The notes below the pieces were generated by a model, which did no database searches, had not been told where the DNA came from, and was given only the letters and a program-made list of their open reading frames with translations. This document shows, piece after piece, positions 49,085 to 61,109 of a DNA stretch of 64,000 bases (the stretch's first letter is position 1; each line of letters starts with the position of its first letter). Source of the stretch: Colius striatus (lineage: Eukaryota > Chordata > Aves > Coliiformes > Coliidae); assembly GCF_028858725.1 (NCBI RefSeq), contig NC_084760.1, forward strand, positions 78,312,367 to 78,376,366, written 5' to 3'. A program made the position numbers and the translations under genes.

Positions 49085-51050
49085 GCATCCCAGGAGAGAC
49101 TCAAAGCCCTTATGGTCAGAACAAGGAAAACAAGGATTGTTTGCAGGCCCCCAGGTCCTACTGGGAGATGCTTTGAGGCTGGACCTGTTGCCAAGCAAAA
49201 ACCACTCAGCAAAGCAGCCCTTTAGATGAGTTCTAAACCAGGCTAGCTGGGACCAAGGTGTTCCGGACTGGGATAGACCCCACTTCCATTGTGCCCTCAC
49301 CTTTGCACAGAAACAAAATACCCCACACGCAGGTGCCATTTGAATAGCTCTATGTTAGTGGGGGAAGTCTGAGCTCCTTCTGTCTGCAGGACAAGTGTGA
49401 CAGACACATCAACTGGCTTATGATTTCTTTAGTTAAAAAACTGTTAATTGCTTATGTGTTTATCGAGGTTGGGGGACTTTCAAAGCAAAGCAAGACTGCA
49501 GAGGCCTCAAGTAGCATAAAAGTATATACTCTTTTTCTACTCAAAATATTTTAGTGTGCTACCAAGATGAGCTTTCAAAAGGCTGAAAAACACACCCAAA
49601 GTGGGCCATGAAATGTATCTGCTAATGACAGGGCAGAATGCTGACTTTCCCACCCCTTAGCCAAATTCAGGTAGGTTCAGCAGCTGGCAGCCCTGCACAA
49701 AGCCTGCCCAGTGCCAGGGTCAGGCCTGCATCCCCAGCACTGGCTACAGCCCCTTGACTAGCCTGAGGATATCACCCAGACGAGCACCAACCCCGCAGCC
49801 ACGCCAGAGGGATGGTGGCCATGAGGCAAGCAGGCTGAGGGCTTAAAGACAATGCATGCAGAGCTCAGGAGGACTCAGAGCAGCAGACCCAACATCCACT
49901 GATCCATGTGAAACAGCAAACAAGAAACATGTTGCCGGCAGCAGTTGATTCTGTTTCCCCACAGAACTGGGCAGCACATGGGCTTGGGCCCCCCTAGTTC
50001 ACAGGGAAGTTTTACTAAGCAGGACAGTGCCCTTTACTTAAAGGTTGAGACTGAACTCAATTTTGAAGCATCATCATACTTGTGCTACCCAGAGTAATGG
50101 AGTTCGGCAGGATCCAGGGCTCATGTTTTCCATAAGCAACACAGATTACACGGCAGGGACCATGGAGTGACTAGTTGAAGTGTAGAATAGCTCAGCACTG
50201 CAGCATTCAGATCTTCACAAAGGGGCAATGCAGGGCCAAGGTAAGGAGCTTTACCAGCACAACAGCGAAGGGAGGTGGAAGGACAAGGCACAGCCAGCCA
50301 CCACTGCCACCTGGCTCAGAGGCCTGCAGCTGCCCAGGCTCCCACTGGCTGCCTCCCCCACATCTCTTCCCCAGCACTGCTATTTGTAGGAGTGCATTGC
50401 CCCCATGTCCCTTTTTCTGCCACAAGCACCAAGTTTCTCTGCTCTGCTCCATATGAAGGCAGCCATTTGATTCCTGGATTCCAGCTGGCCCTGAAAGAAA
50501 TACAGTAGCATTGTGCCTAAGCTTAGGAAGCTGGACAACAGTCAGCCTCATCAATCGACAAAAATGTCTGACACAGCCCCAAAAAGCAGTCAAAAAGGAA
50601 GCTTCTTCCCCTGGACCTTTCACTCTGAACACAGCCCTTACATTGCTTGGAGAACACAATTTCAAGAGGTTGGTCAGGTGGAGAGCATAGGCTACATCTC
50701 AAACCCACCCCATTCACCTCCCCCTCATACCTCTGTGACCCCATCTCTGGCATTCTCTGTTCCAACTACACACCACCGAAGCTGTACACCATCATGCTCT
50801 CCCAATTCTGATCCCTCATAAAGACCTTTCTTAAACAAAGACATACAAACTAATCCTTTTCCTGAATTTGCCCAAGGCACCAACAGTTCATTATCTCTCT
50901 CTCCTACTCTGTAACAAGTGGTTCCACTTTGTAAACCCCAATGTCACTGAGCCAGGAACTGCGCTTCTTGTCTTGCTCCTGGGTAACTGTGGAAGGTAAA
51001 AATGGGGAAAAGAGAGCACAAGCAGCAAAAAACAAGAAAGATTTTTACAT
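49085..51050. other. Intergenic, downstream of MRPL14
   Basis: No convergent gene or repeat was recognised. A small AT-rich unique patch lies at 49430-49530. Confidence 0.5.
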
Positions 51051-51056
51051 TCTCAT

Positions 51057-51062
51057 TTTAAT
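51057..51062 (-). terminator. MRPL14: Candidate MRPL14 polyadenylation signal (ATTAAA), distal
   Basis: This is a second minus-strand ATTAAA about 270 bases past the stop. It is followed by a T-rich element (tcttgttttttgctgcttgt) that resembles a downstream processing element at least as well as the proximal site does. Either or both could be used. Confidence 0.35.
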
Positions 51063-51194
51063 GATTAGAGAATTAAGACCACCAGAGGAGTAAGGGTGAA
51101 AGATCATTTACTAAACACACTGTGGACATTCTGTGAAATCAGTCAGCCTTCTTTCGGAGAAAAACAAGGCATTTCAACATTTAAACTAGTTGCT

Positions 51195-51200
51195 TTTAAT
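51195..51200 (-). terminator. MRPL14: Candidate MRPL14 polyadenylation signal (ATTAAA), proximal
   Basis: On the minus strand ATTAAA lies about 130 bases past the stop codon, followed within 30 bases by T/GT-rich sequence (tgttgaaatgccttgttttt). This would give a short 3' UTR. No AATAAA was seen in the first 500 bases downstream of the stop, so the common variant hexamer is the best candidate. Confidence 0.4.
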
Positions 51201-51329
51201 TCCTAAACAGAAAGAAAGACTTGTGACGAGCCTCCACTCTTCAAGTTTCACCATTTTCTAGAAAAGGACCAAGGAACAACAACCCTACAAAAGGATACAA
51301 ACAGGATTGCCAGTGACTTTTCTTAGCAT

Positions 51330-51696
51330 TCACACAAAGTTGCAGGCAATGGCCAACACCTTGGAGAATTCTCCTTCTCTCTCTCGCAGGATATAGGGTA
51401 TTGGTGTTTTTATTCTAGTCCCTACTGGATTTCCATTGTCTTCTATGAGTACCACATTGTTGGAATCAAACCTAGGCGTCATGTGGGGGCCAGGCATCTT
51501 GTGCCCTACAATTAAAGCCTTCTTCTTCTCTCCTTTGATAGCCAGAAGAATCGTATCTCCTACTTTGCCAACTCCGGTCTTATTATACACGTGGATGCAC
51601 TTTGGTGGCCGGTGGTATGGCGTGTTCCCCAAGGCACTGTTGTCCACCACTCGCACACGGGTGAGTTTCTGTATTGCTGGGCATGCTCCAGTGATA
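51330..51696 (-). other. MRPL14: MRPL14 last coding exon (coding part)
   Basis: This exon supplies residues 26-146, the third base of codon 25, and the stop. On the minus strand the acceptor reads ttccctgtcttttgccag followed by TATCACTGG, a good polypyrimidine tract ending in AG at 51698-51697. The open frame continues through the intron to 51794, so frame alone would over-extend the exon. The acceptor and the human homologue place the boundary at 51696. The TGA stop lies at 51332-51330, directly after ...IACNFV. Confidence 0.95.
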
Positions 51697-53645
51697 CTGG
51701 CAAAAGACAGGGAAACATGAGACACATATCTCCTCATTAACCTTTGGGGAGCAAGGGCAAACCCAGCCCACGGTCTTATTGTTATACAAATCACTCGGAA
51801 GGCGCCAGTAACAAATACCTACCATACAGGTGATGCACCGACTGCATTCAATGTGCTCTTTGAAAGCCAGATGCTACTTTGGACTTTGCACACTCTCCAG
51901 TAAATGTCAAACACAGAATGACTGTTCAGCTCCGAAACACGACTAAAAGATGGTGTGAAGAGCAGCCTGCGTTTACTGCGTTCTTTAGCAATTGCAGATG
52001 ATTTGATTTGACTTCAATTTACAAGTAAAAATATGTGCTTGCTTCTGCTACAAACAGCCTACAGGAAGTTCATGCTCAAGTCAGGCTCTTTCAATCTCAT
52101 ATACAGAACCCAGCAACAAGGATGTTCCTGACCAATCTCCTTCTCTGTGAAGTCTATGAGGGTTCTCCTATCTTATTCTGCTCTCCACAAGTGAGACCTC
52201 AGAGGTTCCGCAGTGGCTATGCTAAGCTGCCACCAAATAGAATCTAACAGATTGCCACCTTCCCCATGTGAGAGGAACCCAGAAAGACGCGGCCTCTTCT
52301 GTATCTGTTTGCTCTGTGGGATTATCAAGAGTAAAAATCAACAAAAATAAACCACATGATACTAAATTGTTAACTCTTACTCTGAATAGTCCTTGGAATA
52401 CCAGGATAAATAATTGAGAAATAAATTGAGAAATAATTCAACCTCTCTTACAGCTATTTTTTTATCTAGCAAGGGAGAAGAGAGGTGTCTGGAAAGTGAC
52501 AAGAGTGTTGTTACAGGAAGGAGAAACGTAGGTGGGAACAAGTCCACAGTGCAGTAGTAGCAAACAACTTTAGTGGTACCTGGGCAGACACACTTAAACA
52601 AAGGTAACTATACAAGGACTTTTTGTTTCCCTTTATTTTTACCACACTCTTGGAGCAAAACCCCACCACAACCCAAGCAGGCACACCACAAAGGAAAGGT
52701 TTCCCCATTCAGACTGCTGGTGTCCTGCAGTAGCACTATTCACCTCTGTGAACTTCACCTCCCTCTTGATGTCAGAGTGTATCTATCCCTTAAATATCTA
52801 CTGGCCAATGCTCTCATGCAGCCCATCTACAGAGAAAGCCAGTAACACTTAAGATATCTCCTCAAGACAGCTCCTGAGACACACAACCTAGTCTCGAGCA
52901 CTGTCATAATCCCCTCTCTAGACTACAGTCAGGGCAATGATTATTCTCACCCTTTAAGCTGAAGCCCTGACCCTTCAGAGTTAGATGCTAGAGATTCCCA
53001 ATATCTGCACCGAGTGCACGGTGGGATTAGGCTCCAAGATTGGTGCAAGGTGTTATAAAATAAGAGATAAATTTAGGAAGTTTTTAATGGAATAAGGATT
53101 TTAAAGAAAAATAACAAAATGGACACTATTAAGGTACAAGGAAATAATTTTTCAGGTTACTTTTGTTCTAAATAACCAAAGTGATAAACCCTGGAATAAT
53201 TTTAAACATGTGTCTCTGCATTGGCGGGAACTGGCTGTTGCTTTTTTGCACTTGGCTGAGAAACATAGGCACTTTCAACTTCTGGTTGCAGGCCCTTGCA
53301 TCAGCCCCAAAGACTGAAAAGCCTCCTTCCACACATATCAAAATGCAGAGTTCAGACCATGTTCAGGCCATCAGGAACCTGAATTATGTTCCTGTGTTTG
53401 GACTCAATTTACAACTGGTGAAGAACAACCGTGAGATTTTTTTTAATTATTGGTATACTATTCTTTTCTAATTAGAAATCTGTATCTTATGATTGACCTA
53501 CTTAATAGCATCTGTTTCATTCAGGAAACTCTCCCAAGAGAAGAAAAGCAAAAGTAAGGTTTGAAAATTACCTGAAGTGTCGCTGGATCACCGCATTGCT
53601 TAGGTGGGTTAAGGATAAACCCAATCGCCTACTCAAGAGAGCCAT
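51330..53645 (-). CDS. MRPL14: Mitochondrial ribosomal protein L14 (uL14m), complete CDS in two exons
   Basis: The coding sequence joins 53645-53572 to 51696-51330 on the minus strand, giving 146 residues plus TGA; human MRPL14 has 145. Residues 1-31 form an Arg-containing leader without acidic residues (R6, R7, R22), as expected for mitochondrial import. Residues 32-146 are the uL14 beta-barrel domain, with [17 protein letters not shown] at 32-48, VGKVGD at 67-72, KKKALIVGH at 82-90, [20 protein letters not shown] at 100-119 and KTPIP at 121-125. In the family, uL14m sits on the subunit interface of the 39S mitoribosomal large subunit and also binds the assembly factor MALSU1. The start is the first ATG in the exon, with G at +4 but C at -3, so its context is moderate. 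No frameshift or stop breaks the frame. The leader is poorly conserved with human, but the junction ...RHFS/ITG aligns with human ...HHCFSTTG. I am very confident of the gene and confident of the exon join. Confidence 0.96.
51697..53571 (-). other. MRPL14: MRPL14 intron between the two coding exons
   Basis: This is a GT-AG, phase-2 intron of 1,875 bases. It is AT-richer than the gene-poor region to the left. I see no recognisable repeat, RNA gene or additional exon in it. Confidence 0.85.
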
Positions 53646-53665
53646 TTGGGTCCTGGCAACCCTCC
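53572..53665 (-). other. MRPL14: MRPL14 first coding exon (leader peptide)
   Basis: This 94-base exon is bounded on the minus strand by an acceptor (cttgtttcttacacag, AG at 53667-53666) and a donor (CTTCAG/gtaatt, GT at 53571-53570). It holds 20 bases of 5' UTR, the ATG at 53645-53643, 24 codons and two bases of codon 25. Codon 25 (AG/T, Ser) is completed by the next exon, a phase-2 intron. The peptide begins [12 protein letters not shown] and ends AVIQRHFS. The frame is too short to stand out alone; it was found by searching upstream for a phase-compatible leader exon. Confidence 0.9.
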
Positions 53666-55491
53666 CTGTGTAAGAAACAAGACACTTATGACATCTCGAA
53701 AATGGACAGAATTTGTTTTGCTTCTTTTCCCTTACATTAATCAAACACTAGAGCCTCAGCACCTATTCATAGGCTGCAATCCACAACACGCAGCGCTGTA
53801 ATAGCATCCGCAGCACGCTACAAAGCAGATCAACAACCCCTGCCTGAATTCAGGAAACACTATTTCAGATGCAGACACTACAAAGCTGGATTCAGTATCA
53901 CTGCATTGCAGTTTCCTGCTCATAGATTTAAGGGCTCTTCTGTGTGCACTGTGAACCACATAACAACAAGCGGGTTTGAGAATTTCAGACGTGAACCAGT
54001 TTAGAGGGTACAGTGACCAGTAAAAGCTACCACAGCTGCTTTGTAAAACCTACCTATGAAACCAAGCAAAAAGACAGAGATATTCTGCAGGCTAGCATCA
54101 GAGCTTCAAGAAACAATTTGCCAGACAAGAAACAAGACAAACCTCCTCTGGTGAGGGCATGCTCCTTCTTAGCTCACACAAGGTGTCCAGCAGCCTGTGT
54201 TTAGAGACCAGAATCACACTTCAGCCCACCACTCCCTTGTAAGGCCTGCCTTAACTGACAAAACTTCCCCATAATTTTACAGTGCTCGCTCAATCCAAAT
54301 TGAAACACCATCCTGACTGCAGCAGAGCTGGGTTATGAGGGTAACCTCTGACTGAATTTACCACACCCTCTTCCCCAGCTACATCTATGGCAGTTCCCTA
54401 ACCTCATTCTGTCAGATTGATAAGGACCGGGTCACACAAACAAACACAAGGGCTTATCTGAACTCAGATCACTTTGCCAAACATCAGTTAGGGAGCAATG
54501 ACCCAGGCATATCCAAGCCAAGGGAGAAAACAGCACAGGCCTAGAGCCCTGGGGCTTCCTCTCTCAGGCCAGCTTAGGTAGAACTTAAGATTCTCCATCT
54601 GACTGCAGCTACCGCTGTGTGACACTGTTTGCTTAGACCTTGGCAGTGTAACCAACACACACATCGCTTCCTTTCTGAAGGAAATGTTAAAAATACATTA
54701 ACCTCCTGTCTCCCTTCTGACAAGCTTAGGGCCAAACCAGCAGTACATTGTAAAGCCATATTCTAAACTTTTATTTTCAAAGCAGTGCTGACCTAACTAG
54801 GGAGAAAAAAAATACCCACCAAGCCTCCTGACAAATGATGCCACATCTGTTCTTATTACATCCAAGTAAAGCCCAGGCTGAACTTTCACTCTGTCTTTAT
54901 TGTTTTTTTCCCCAGTGTGTTTGCTTCCTTGGGGCTCTAAGTCATTTCTGGGCTTTGGGGTTGTCCTATAGAGGACGTGCTACCTGACAGCAAGTTGATA
55001 AGCACTGGAGATGTGTAGGACAGTTGTTTTGTAGCAGCAGTCCCCAAGCAAAGCACATGGTACGTGGCACATCATCTGGTCTGTCATATAGGCAGGTTTG
55101 GAAGAGAACAGCAACACTCAAAGCTTACATTTACTTGCTTAACAAAGCTACTTTTCAGTGGGGTAGAAGATCTCCAAACAAGTTCAGAGCATCACTTCAG
55201 AGCTTGCCTTCACTGTCGACTCTCCAAAATGAGAATCCAAAAAAGCTGTATTTTTGCCACAGCTCCTTTTCTAGTTGTATGATCCCAAAAACCAAGAACT
55301 ATGGTATTTTCAGTGCTGCTGGCCCTGCTGCCTCTAGGGTCCCTGAGCAAGTTCAACCCACACTCTGCCTCAGCATGGAGGACAGCCTGGGTGCCATTCT
55401 ACACTTGCGTACACTGTTTCTTAACATGAAACTCAAACGCAGAGAGTAACACTGCACCTACTTCCTCTAGAATCGCACCAAGGCTTTGGAT

Positions 55492-55530
55492 CCCAACAAG
55501 CAGCAGCAAAACCCAACAAGCAGCAGCAAG
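55492..55530. repeat. Two-copy 20-base tandem repeat
   Basis: The unit cccaacaagcagcagcaaaa is followed directly by a second copy ending in g instead of the final aa. It lies within the MRPL14 5' intron and no function is suggested. Confidence 0.85.
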
Positions 55531-56734
55531 TTAGCCTCTCTGCTGGTTTTAATGGAAGCTTCTTGGTGGCCTCAGTGGCAGAAGATGGTCCTGCTTATTC
55601 TCACTACTACACAAGACTGACAGGAGAGGTCTGCTGGCTTGTGGCAGGCACAGGCATATGTTCTGCCTGCTGTCAGAGGGACATTAACATCAGGACCAGC
55701 GTAGCTGGATGTGCCTAAGGTTGCATGTCAGAGTCCTACAGCACTGTCTAAACTGTGAACTCACTCCCCATTCCTGAGAGGAGTCACTGTTTGTTTCTAC
55801 CTTGTGGCAGCAGTGAAGGTTTAAAGTTACAAAACTACCAGCACAAGCATCAACAACATTAATTGTCCAAGGGCTGTTTATTTTTCCAGATGACTCAGTA
55901 CCCTCTTCCTTGCTAAGAATTATTCCTTAGCACATTAAGATGTGTCACAACCTAAAAAACTTCATGTGATTGATCATTTGGTATGAAGCATCGTTAAGAA
56001 CTGAGTAGACAGTGGGGATGCTTCCAAGTAGCAGGAAGGTTTGGGGTAGAAGGAAGAGAATGCACCTGAAGCATGGAGTACAGCCTTTGAGGGTGCAAGT
56101 GGGTTCACAAAGAGTGAATCACATTTACCGTAACATGCCAGCTTCCCTTCTAGAAACATATAGTCAATAGTTTGGGTGTGTCTGCAGGTGCTCCTCAACC
56201 AAACCCAGTCCTGACTTGCTTCCTCAGAACTCCATCTCCTCTGCCAGTAGTTTTACCTTCTGTGAAGCAGCCAATCATTAAACTGAACTCCGAAGGGCAC
56301 AGAAGCCGCTCACTTTGTCAGTCTGAGCACTGCCTCACACGTGCTCCAAGTTGGTGCCAAAGGGCTAACAGCCACGGGCCCCAGTGCTTGGCACCTCCCT
56401 CCTTCCCAGGGCTATGGTGCCTCACAGGAGCAGGCCCTAGAGAGGCTCAGAGGAGGCGGCACTTCCCACAGGCATGGAGAACGCACGTGACCTAAGTTTG
56501 CTTCTGAAGGTGGCTCTCCCCAGATCACCAGGTTTCAGTGCTCAGTGGTGTATGGGAAGAGTTCTCCCACAATCTCGAACGCAGGAAGATTTGCATAAAT
56601 TCCCAAAAGTCTGCTTTACGTATTGCACAACTGGTACAGGAGTGCACCTTACAATGGTGCACTGCATGGGCACCTTGCATGGGCAAACAACACCGCTGCT
56701 TAGTACTTAAGTCACTAATACACTCCTGATCAAG

Positions 56735-56800
56735 GAATTATCTTGGAAGAGAATTTTGGAGGTCATCTAGTCCAATCTCTTGCTCAAGCAGAATTAATTT
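56735..56800 (-). mobile_element. CR1 LINE 3'-end fragment, minus strand
   Basis: The plus-strand text ggaggtcatctagtccaatc followed by tcttgctcaagcag is the reverse complement of the avian CR1 3' end (ctgcttgagcag, ggttggactagatgatctcc). It matches the same segment of the plus-strand copy ending at 17.1 kb. Only about 65 bases are clear, and both edges have decayed. Confidence 0.75.
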
Positions 56801-59800
56801 CCAAGTTGTTCATGCTGGGCAAGAACTGTATTTAAACAGGTGCTATCCTAAAATGAAAGGCCCAACACAAAGACAGCTTTTGATAGGACACTGGCCTCAC
56901 GAAGCTGCACCAAAGCAGAAATAAGGAACCATGCAGAGAAACGTTTCTCACTGTTCCCACCCTCCTGCCCCTAAACTCTAGCAGTGGCTCTCTCTCATGG
57001 TTAGAGAGATTCATTTCTTAAAACTAGAATCTTAAGACACATTTTGCTTCTCTCTGCTCCACATACCTGTTAAAAGTTACCACAGACATCAGACAGAGTT
57101 CAGAGTAAGATTCAGAAGGAGAGAGGAGGAGAGATTTGTTAATCAAATATTCACTAAAATTACCCAATTTCTACTTCACTGAATAAGTCTGAACACGCAA
57201 TAACCTGCTGCAGCAAACACTCCGTTCTTGAGGGCCCTTGAGCTTTACAGACCAACATCAAATCCCAGTGCTGATCAGTAAAGAATCTCTTCACCAGTTA
57301 CAAACCCCAGGAAGTTATTTATCGACTGCACTATTTTCAAGTGTCACACTAAAAGTATCACTTTCATAATTTTTCCTTAAGATCAAAGAACTAACTTAAG
57401 TTTTCTCTAATCTTGAGTGGGTTTGCAATGAAGGAATTCTGGAAAATTTCATCCCAGCTAACAGAAGCGAGCCACATACAATATTTTCATCAAACACACG
57501 CAAGCACATGAGCAGACCACGTCAGGGAGCTGATACAGAGCAAGGACCTCTTCCAGATAAGGAGGATGGGATTACATAGTCATTTTGAAAAAACATCTGG
57601 GCACACAGTACCAAGAATGGAAGCCCTATGTCTCGACAATGCACATTTCCATCACTTCCCTTATGCTGCCTCTAGTACTCAAGTCAGTCACAGTTTTCAG
57701 CTGGATCAGTTCCCTGATCCAACCTGTCCCACAGACATATAAATGCTGGTGCAAGGGAATGTGCAAAACCCAAGACTGGGACTTCTTTCACTGCCAACTC
57801 AATGAAAGGAAACATCGTGACAGTATCTCCAAAGGAACATCAGGATATTTGGACAAGAAAAGTATCTCTTTCATTTCAGAATAAAATACTGATATGCTTC
57901 ACAAGAATGGCCTGTATGAATGTGCACCAGTGGCACAGTGATGGGAGCACCAAAAAGCTTTGCATCTGAACACTCAAGAAGCCAGTGCAATGACTCTGAC
58001 CAAGTTTTTAATCAGTGCTGTATACCTTAAAAAACAGTCAAGGTGCTGTTCTTACCTTGCCTACATCCCAGAGTAAACACACTTCTAAACGGTGCTGTTA
58101 CCTAGCAATCCAGTATTACTTTCCTTTTTAATCACAAGTCTTGGAAATCACACGTGCTTCCTATATTCCCAAGATCTTCAGTTCCACAACAACTCATCCA
58201 TTTCTTTTCCTTCTTTCTGCTAGTAACCAAGGTTTTTCCCCAGGGAAAACCAGTGGACTTTGCAACGCAGTGCTTAGGCCTACTGCCCAAAGCCTGTTGT
58301 CAAACATACAAAACAAACCAGTGAAAAATTTTCTTCACTTCAACAGTAGTAACCTGATCTGCACAGTCGAACAGTGAGGCCAGCATCCCCTTTATTCTTT
58401 CAAGAGACCAAAACAGACACGCTGCAGGCACCACAAAGATGTGAACTACATCTGTCATCCATCATTAAAACACAGGAAATAAATCCAAGACAATGTGCAC
58501 GATGCAAAAATCTAAATCTCTGTTCTGTCACTGCAGGTTTATTTATACACTGTCTGCCAGGGTGAGCTAGAAAAGCCAACTGTGAACTACGGAACTCAAT
58601 CCATTCACAGCTCTCCTCATAAAGGAAACAACGTGATTAAGGGCTTGCGTGTGTTAAAAATACACAAGATATTCACTACCAAGACATAATTGGTTTTACA
58701 TTAACGATAGCCAGAAAGGCCAGGATTCACAAAGAGGAATTAAGTCTTTTTAAATTCTGTTTATGAATAGGAATAGCTATTAGGCAGGATATTTATTGAT
58801 CCAAGTTACCAAAAGAAACTCATTACAGGTACATCTGTTAACAATTTTGAAGTAAAACACACTAACCTCATTTTCAAGATCACAATCAGGAAAGGTTGAT
58901 AAAAACAAAGCTGAATACCTTTAATAGAAAGCTAACTCTATACACTTCAAGCTGTATACAAAAGCCCCAACTCCTAAGGTATATACGGCTCTCATCATTC
59001 TAGTATCCCAGGACCTTATATCGTTCTGGTACATTCATATTCACAGCAACGTATTAAACCAGGGAGGAACGGTTCCCAGTGCACCAGCAGAAAATTAAGG
59101 TCCTGAGAGAACAACTTCCTGTGTGAGGTCAAAAGAAAGGAGCAGCAGAGCAGGTACCTAATCCCCAAAGCTGTTTGTGGGGCTGGAGGTGAAGCCCAGC
59201 AAGGCCCTTGGCTGTCTCTGGCTTCAGAAATTACATGTGAATCCAGCAGACTGCCCACACTCCCATGAATATGCTGCTATCGTCTCTCAGATGTATCTTT
59301 GCTGCTTCTAGAAATACTGAAGTCTCGGGAACAGAACAATAGGTGAAAAGCCATAACAGCAGATTCAGGGCTGGCCCTGACCTCAGTGCCCAGATGCCAA
59401 CCAGCAAGGTGCAGTCACAAATAGATAGCAGTAACCACACTGAGGTGAGCTGTGGCAGGGAGAAGGACATAAAAAAGAAGGAAGAGGAGGTGAGGAGCTG
59501 TGGCTCAACCATAAAAAAGGGGTCGGGAACCACTGACCTAGGCTAGTTGTTCACAGAAAAAAGAATGGTAAGGGCTCCAGGCCTTCCTGATAAAGCTACA
59601 CCAGACAAGGACGACTAAAATAGAAAACAGGCTTAAAAGAAGCCTGACCTGGAGGTAAAGGCACACTCTCACTGCAAGGCGGCACAGAGCTACCTGTGGC
59701 TTTGCTGGAACAAGCTTCGGTTCTTACTCAAAAACTTCCCTTAACTCAGTTTCCCTCCTTCCAAACAAGACCTCCCAGGTAAGCTTGGAGAAACCACACA

Positions 59801-60962
59801 AGTAAACACCACTCAGATGAGCATCCGTGTCCTGCTTTTAAAAAGGCTGGCAGCCCATCTGCTTTTAATACAAGGATGAAGCCTTGGCACATTTATAAAA
59901 TACTTGAAATACTAACTTCTTTCCCAAATTGCATCCCCTTACTCACCAGAACTCCAAAGGAGATTTTTTGAGAATAATCAGCAAAGCACAGACTAGTGCC
60001 CACACTTCCTGAGTCCCCATGACTGACACACATGAGTAAATGCCACACTTGTTAGGACACAAGAATTTTGGTCCAACTTTGCTGTGTGACTACTCATATC
60101 CACGCAAGCCTAATCCTTGCCACACAGCCCCATACTGAATTCTGAAACAAAGAAACACTCTGAAGGACAAATGTGCAAGAATATCAGAATACACTCTGTC
60201 TCTGCCTCCTTCACGTTACAGGCTGAAGCCCAACAGGAGCAGAGAGTGCTGTTCCTCGGAGAGGCAGGCAAGATGCTGCTGGTCACCCCATCTGCAACTG
60301 AGTCCTGTATGCAAGCAACACAAAAGCTCCAGGCTCCATAGCCCATGCTCTATCTCCCAGATGCCTTTGCTAGATGTCACAGCTAGCTGCCCTGCTGCGT
60401 GCCACTCAGACTCGGTTCCCCGTGCCGCCAACGGGGCCAGCGTTTTTCTGTTTAGAGCAGCAACTCATACTCTGCATTTAGACGTTTCAGGCCCTGCACA
60501 CAGAGCATTTGCGACACCTGCAAACGGCTCCCAGTAAAGTGACGGGCGGCAGGGCCGACACCCGGGGAAAGGGAGGGCCCGGACAGGCCGAGCACTGCAG
60601 GGCCCACGCGCGAGCACAGCAGCCGCACACGCACTGCGGCCTGCTCTCACCCGGCGGAGAGGGCCGCCCGCGCCTCGACCGGCTAGGTCGTGCAGCCGGG
60701 CAAAGGCCCAGCAGCAGCAGTAGTGGAAAGCCCAAACCCCGGGAGCAGAGCAAGGCCGGCCGCAGAGCCACTGGGTACGCGAGCCCCCGCCGGCCCCGCC
60801 CGGGAGGCCTAAAGGCCCCGTGGTCGGCACCGGCACTGCCGCTCAGGGGCCGGGCGCCCGTCGCCGCCCAGCTGCAGCCGCTCGGTTCGTGCTCGGCCAC
60901 CCCGCGCCCCATCCCGTCCCGCCACCGCCCGCGGAGCGCAAGCCCCGGCCCAGCCCCCGCAC

Positions 60963-61010
60963 CTCCCGCCGCACAGCTCGGCGCGGAACGCCGTCGCTCC
61001 GCCCGCAGCA
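60963..61010 (-). other. MRPL14: Candidate MRPL14 non-coding first exon (alternative donors)
   Basis: Two minus-strand donors in the island could end exon 1. One is GGGAG/gtgcgg, with the exon ending at 60963, and lies just downstream of the NRF-1 site. The other is GCCGG/gtgaga, with the exon ending at 60651. The second is nearer the splice consensus, while the first sits better relative to the promoter motifs. The transcription start is not visible from sequence, so the upper boundary is a guess. Confidence 0.25.
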
Positions 61011-61012
61011 CA

Positions 61013-61024
61013 CGCGCACGCGCA
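61013..61024. promoter_or_regulatory. NRF-1 binding site
   Basis: The sequence cgcgcacgcgca fits the NRF-1 consensus YGCGCAYGCGCR at every position. NRF-1 (nuclear respiratory factor 1) activates many nuclear genes for mitochondrial ribosome and respiratory proteins. Its place just upstream of the inferred MRPL14 start region is what would be expected for this gene. Binding itself is inferred. Confidence 0.65.
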
Positions 61025-61109
61025 GCGCCGCCGCGAGCCCCGCCCACCGCCGTGCGGGGCCGCCGCCGCGAGCCCCGCCCCGCACCCCCGGGCCCCGCCC
61101 CGCCCTGAG

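Larger units (their letters stand above)
53666..60650 (-). other. MRPL14: MRPL14 5' intron(s), about 7 kb
   Basis: The first coding exon has an acceptor at its 5' end, so at least one upstream non-coding exon must exist. The only promoter-like sequence upstream is the CpG island at 60.5-61.8 kb, so this stretch should be intron. It is AT-rich, single-copy DNA. It contains one 20-base tandem duplication (55.5 kb) and one minus-strand CR1 fragment (56.7 kb). No coding exon was recognised, and extra alternative 5' UTR exons cannot be excluded. Confidence 0.6.

Noticed and set aside
51697-51794. In-frame upstream extension of the MRPL14 main exon
   Set aside because: It lies beyond a good splice acceptor and has no match to the family. 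The proper leader comes from the exon at 53.6 kb.
59490-59550. ggggtcgggaaccactgacc, resembling the terminal repeat of hAT-type DNA transposons
   Set aside because: Only about 20 bases look similar and no partner terminal repeat or target duplication could be found.
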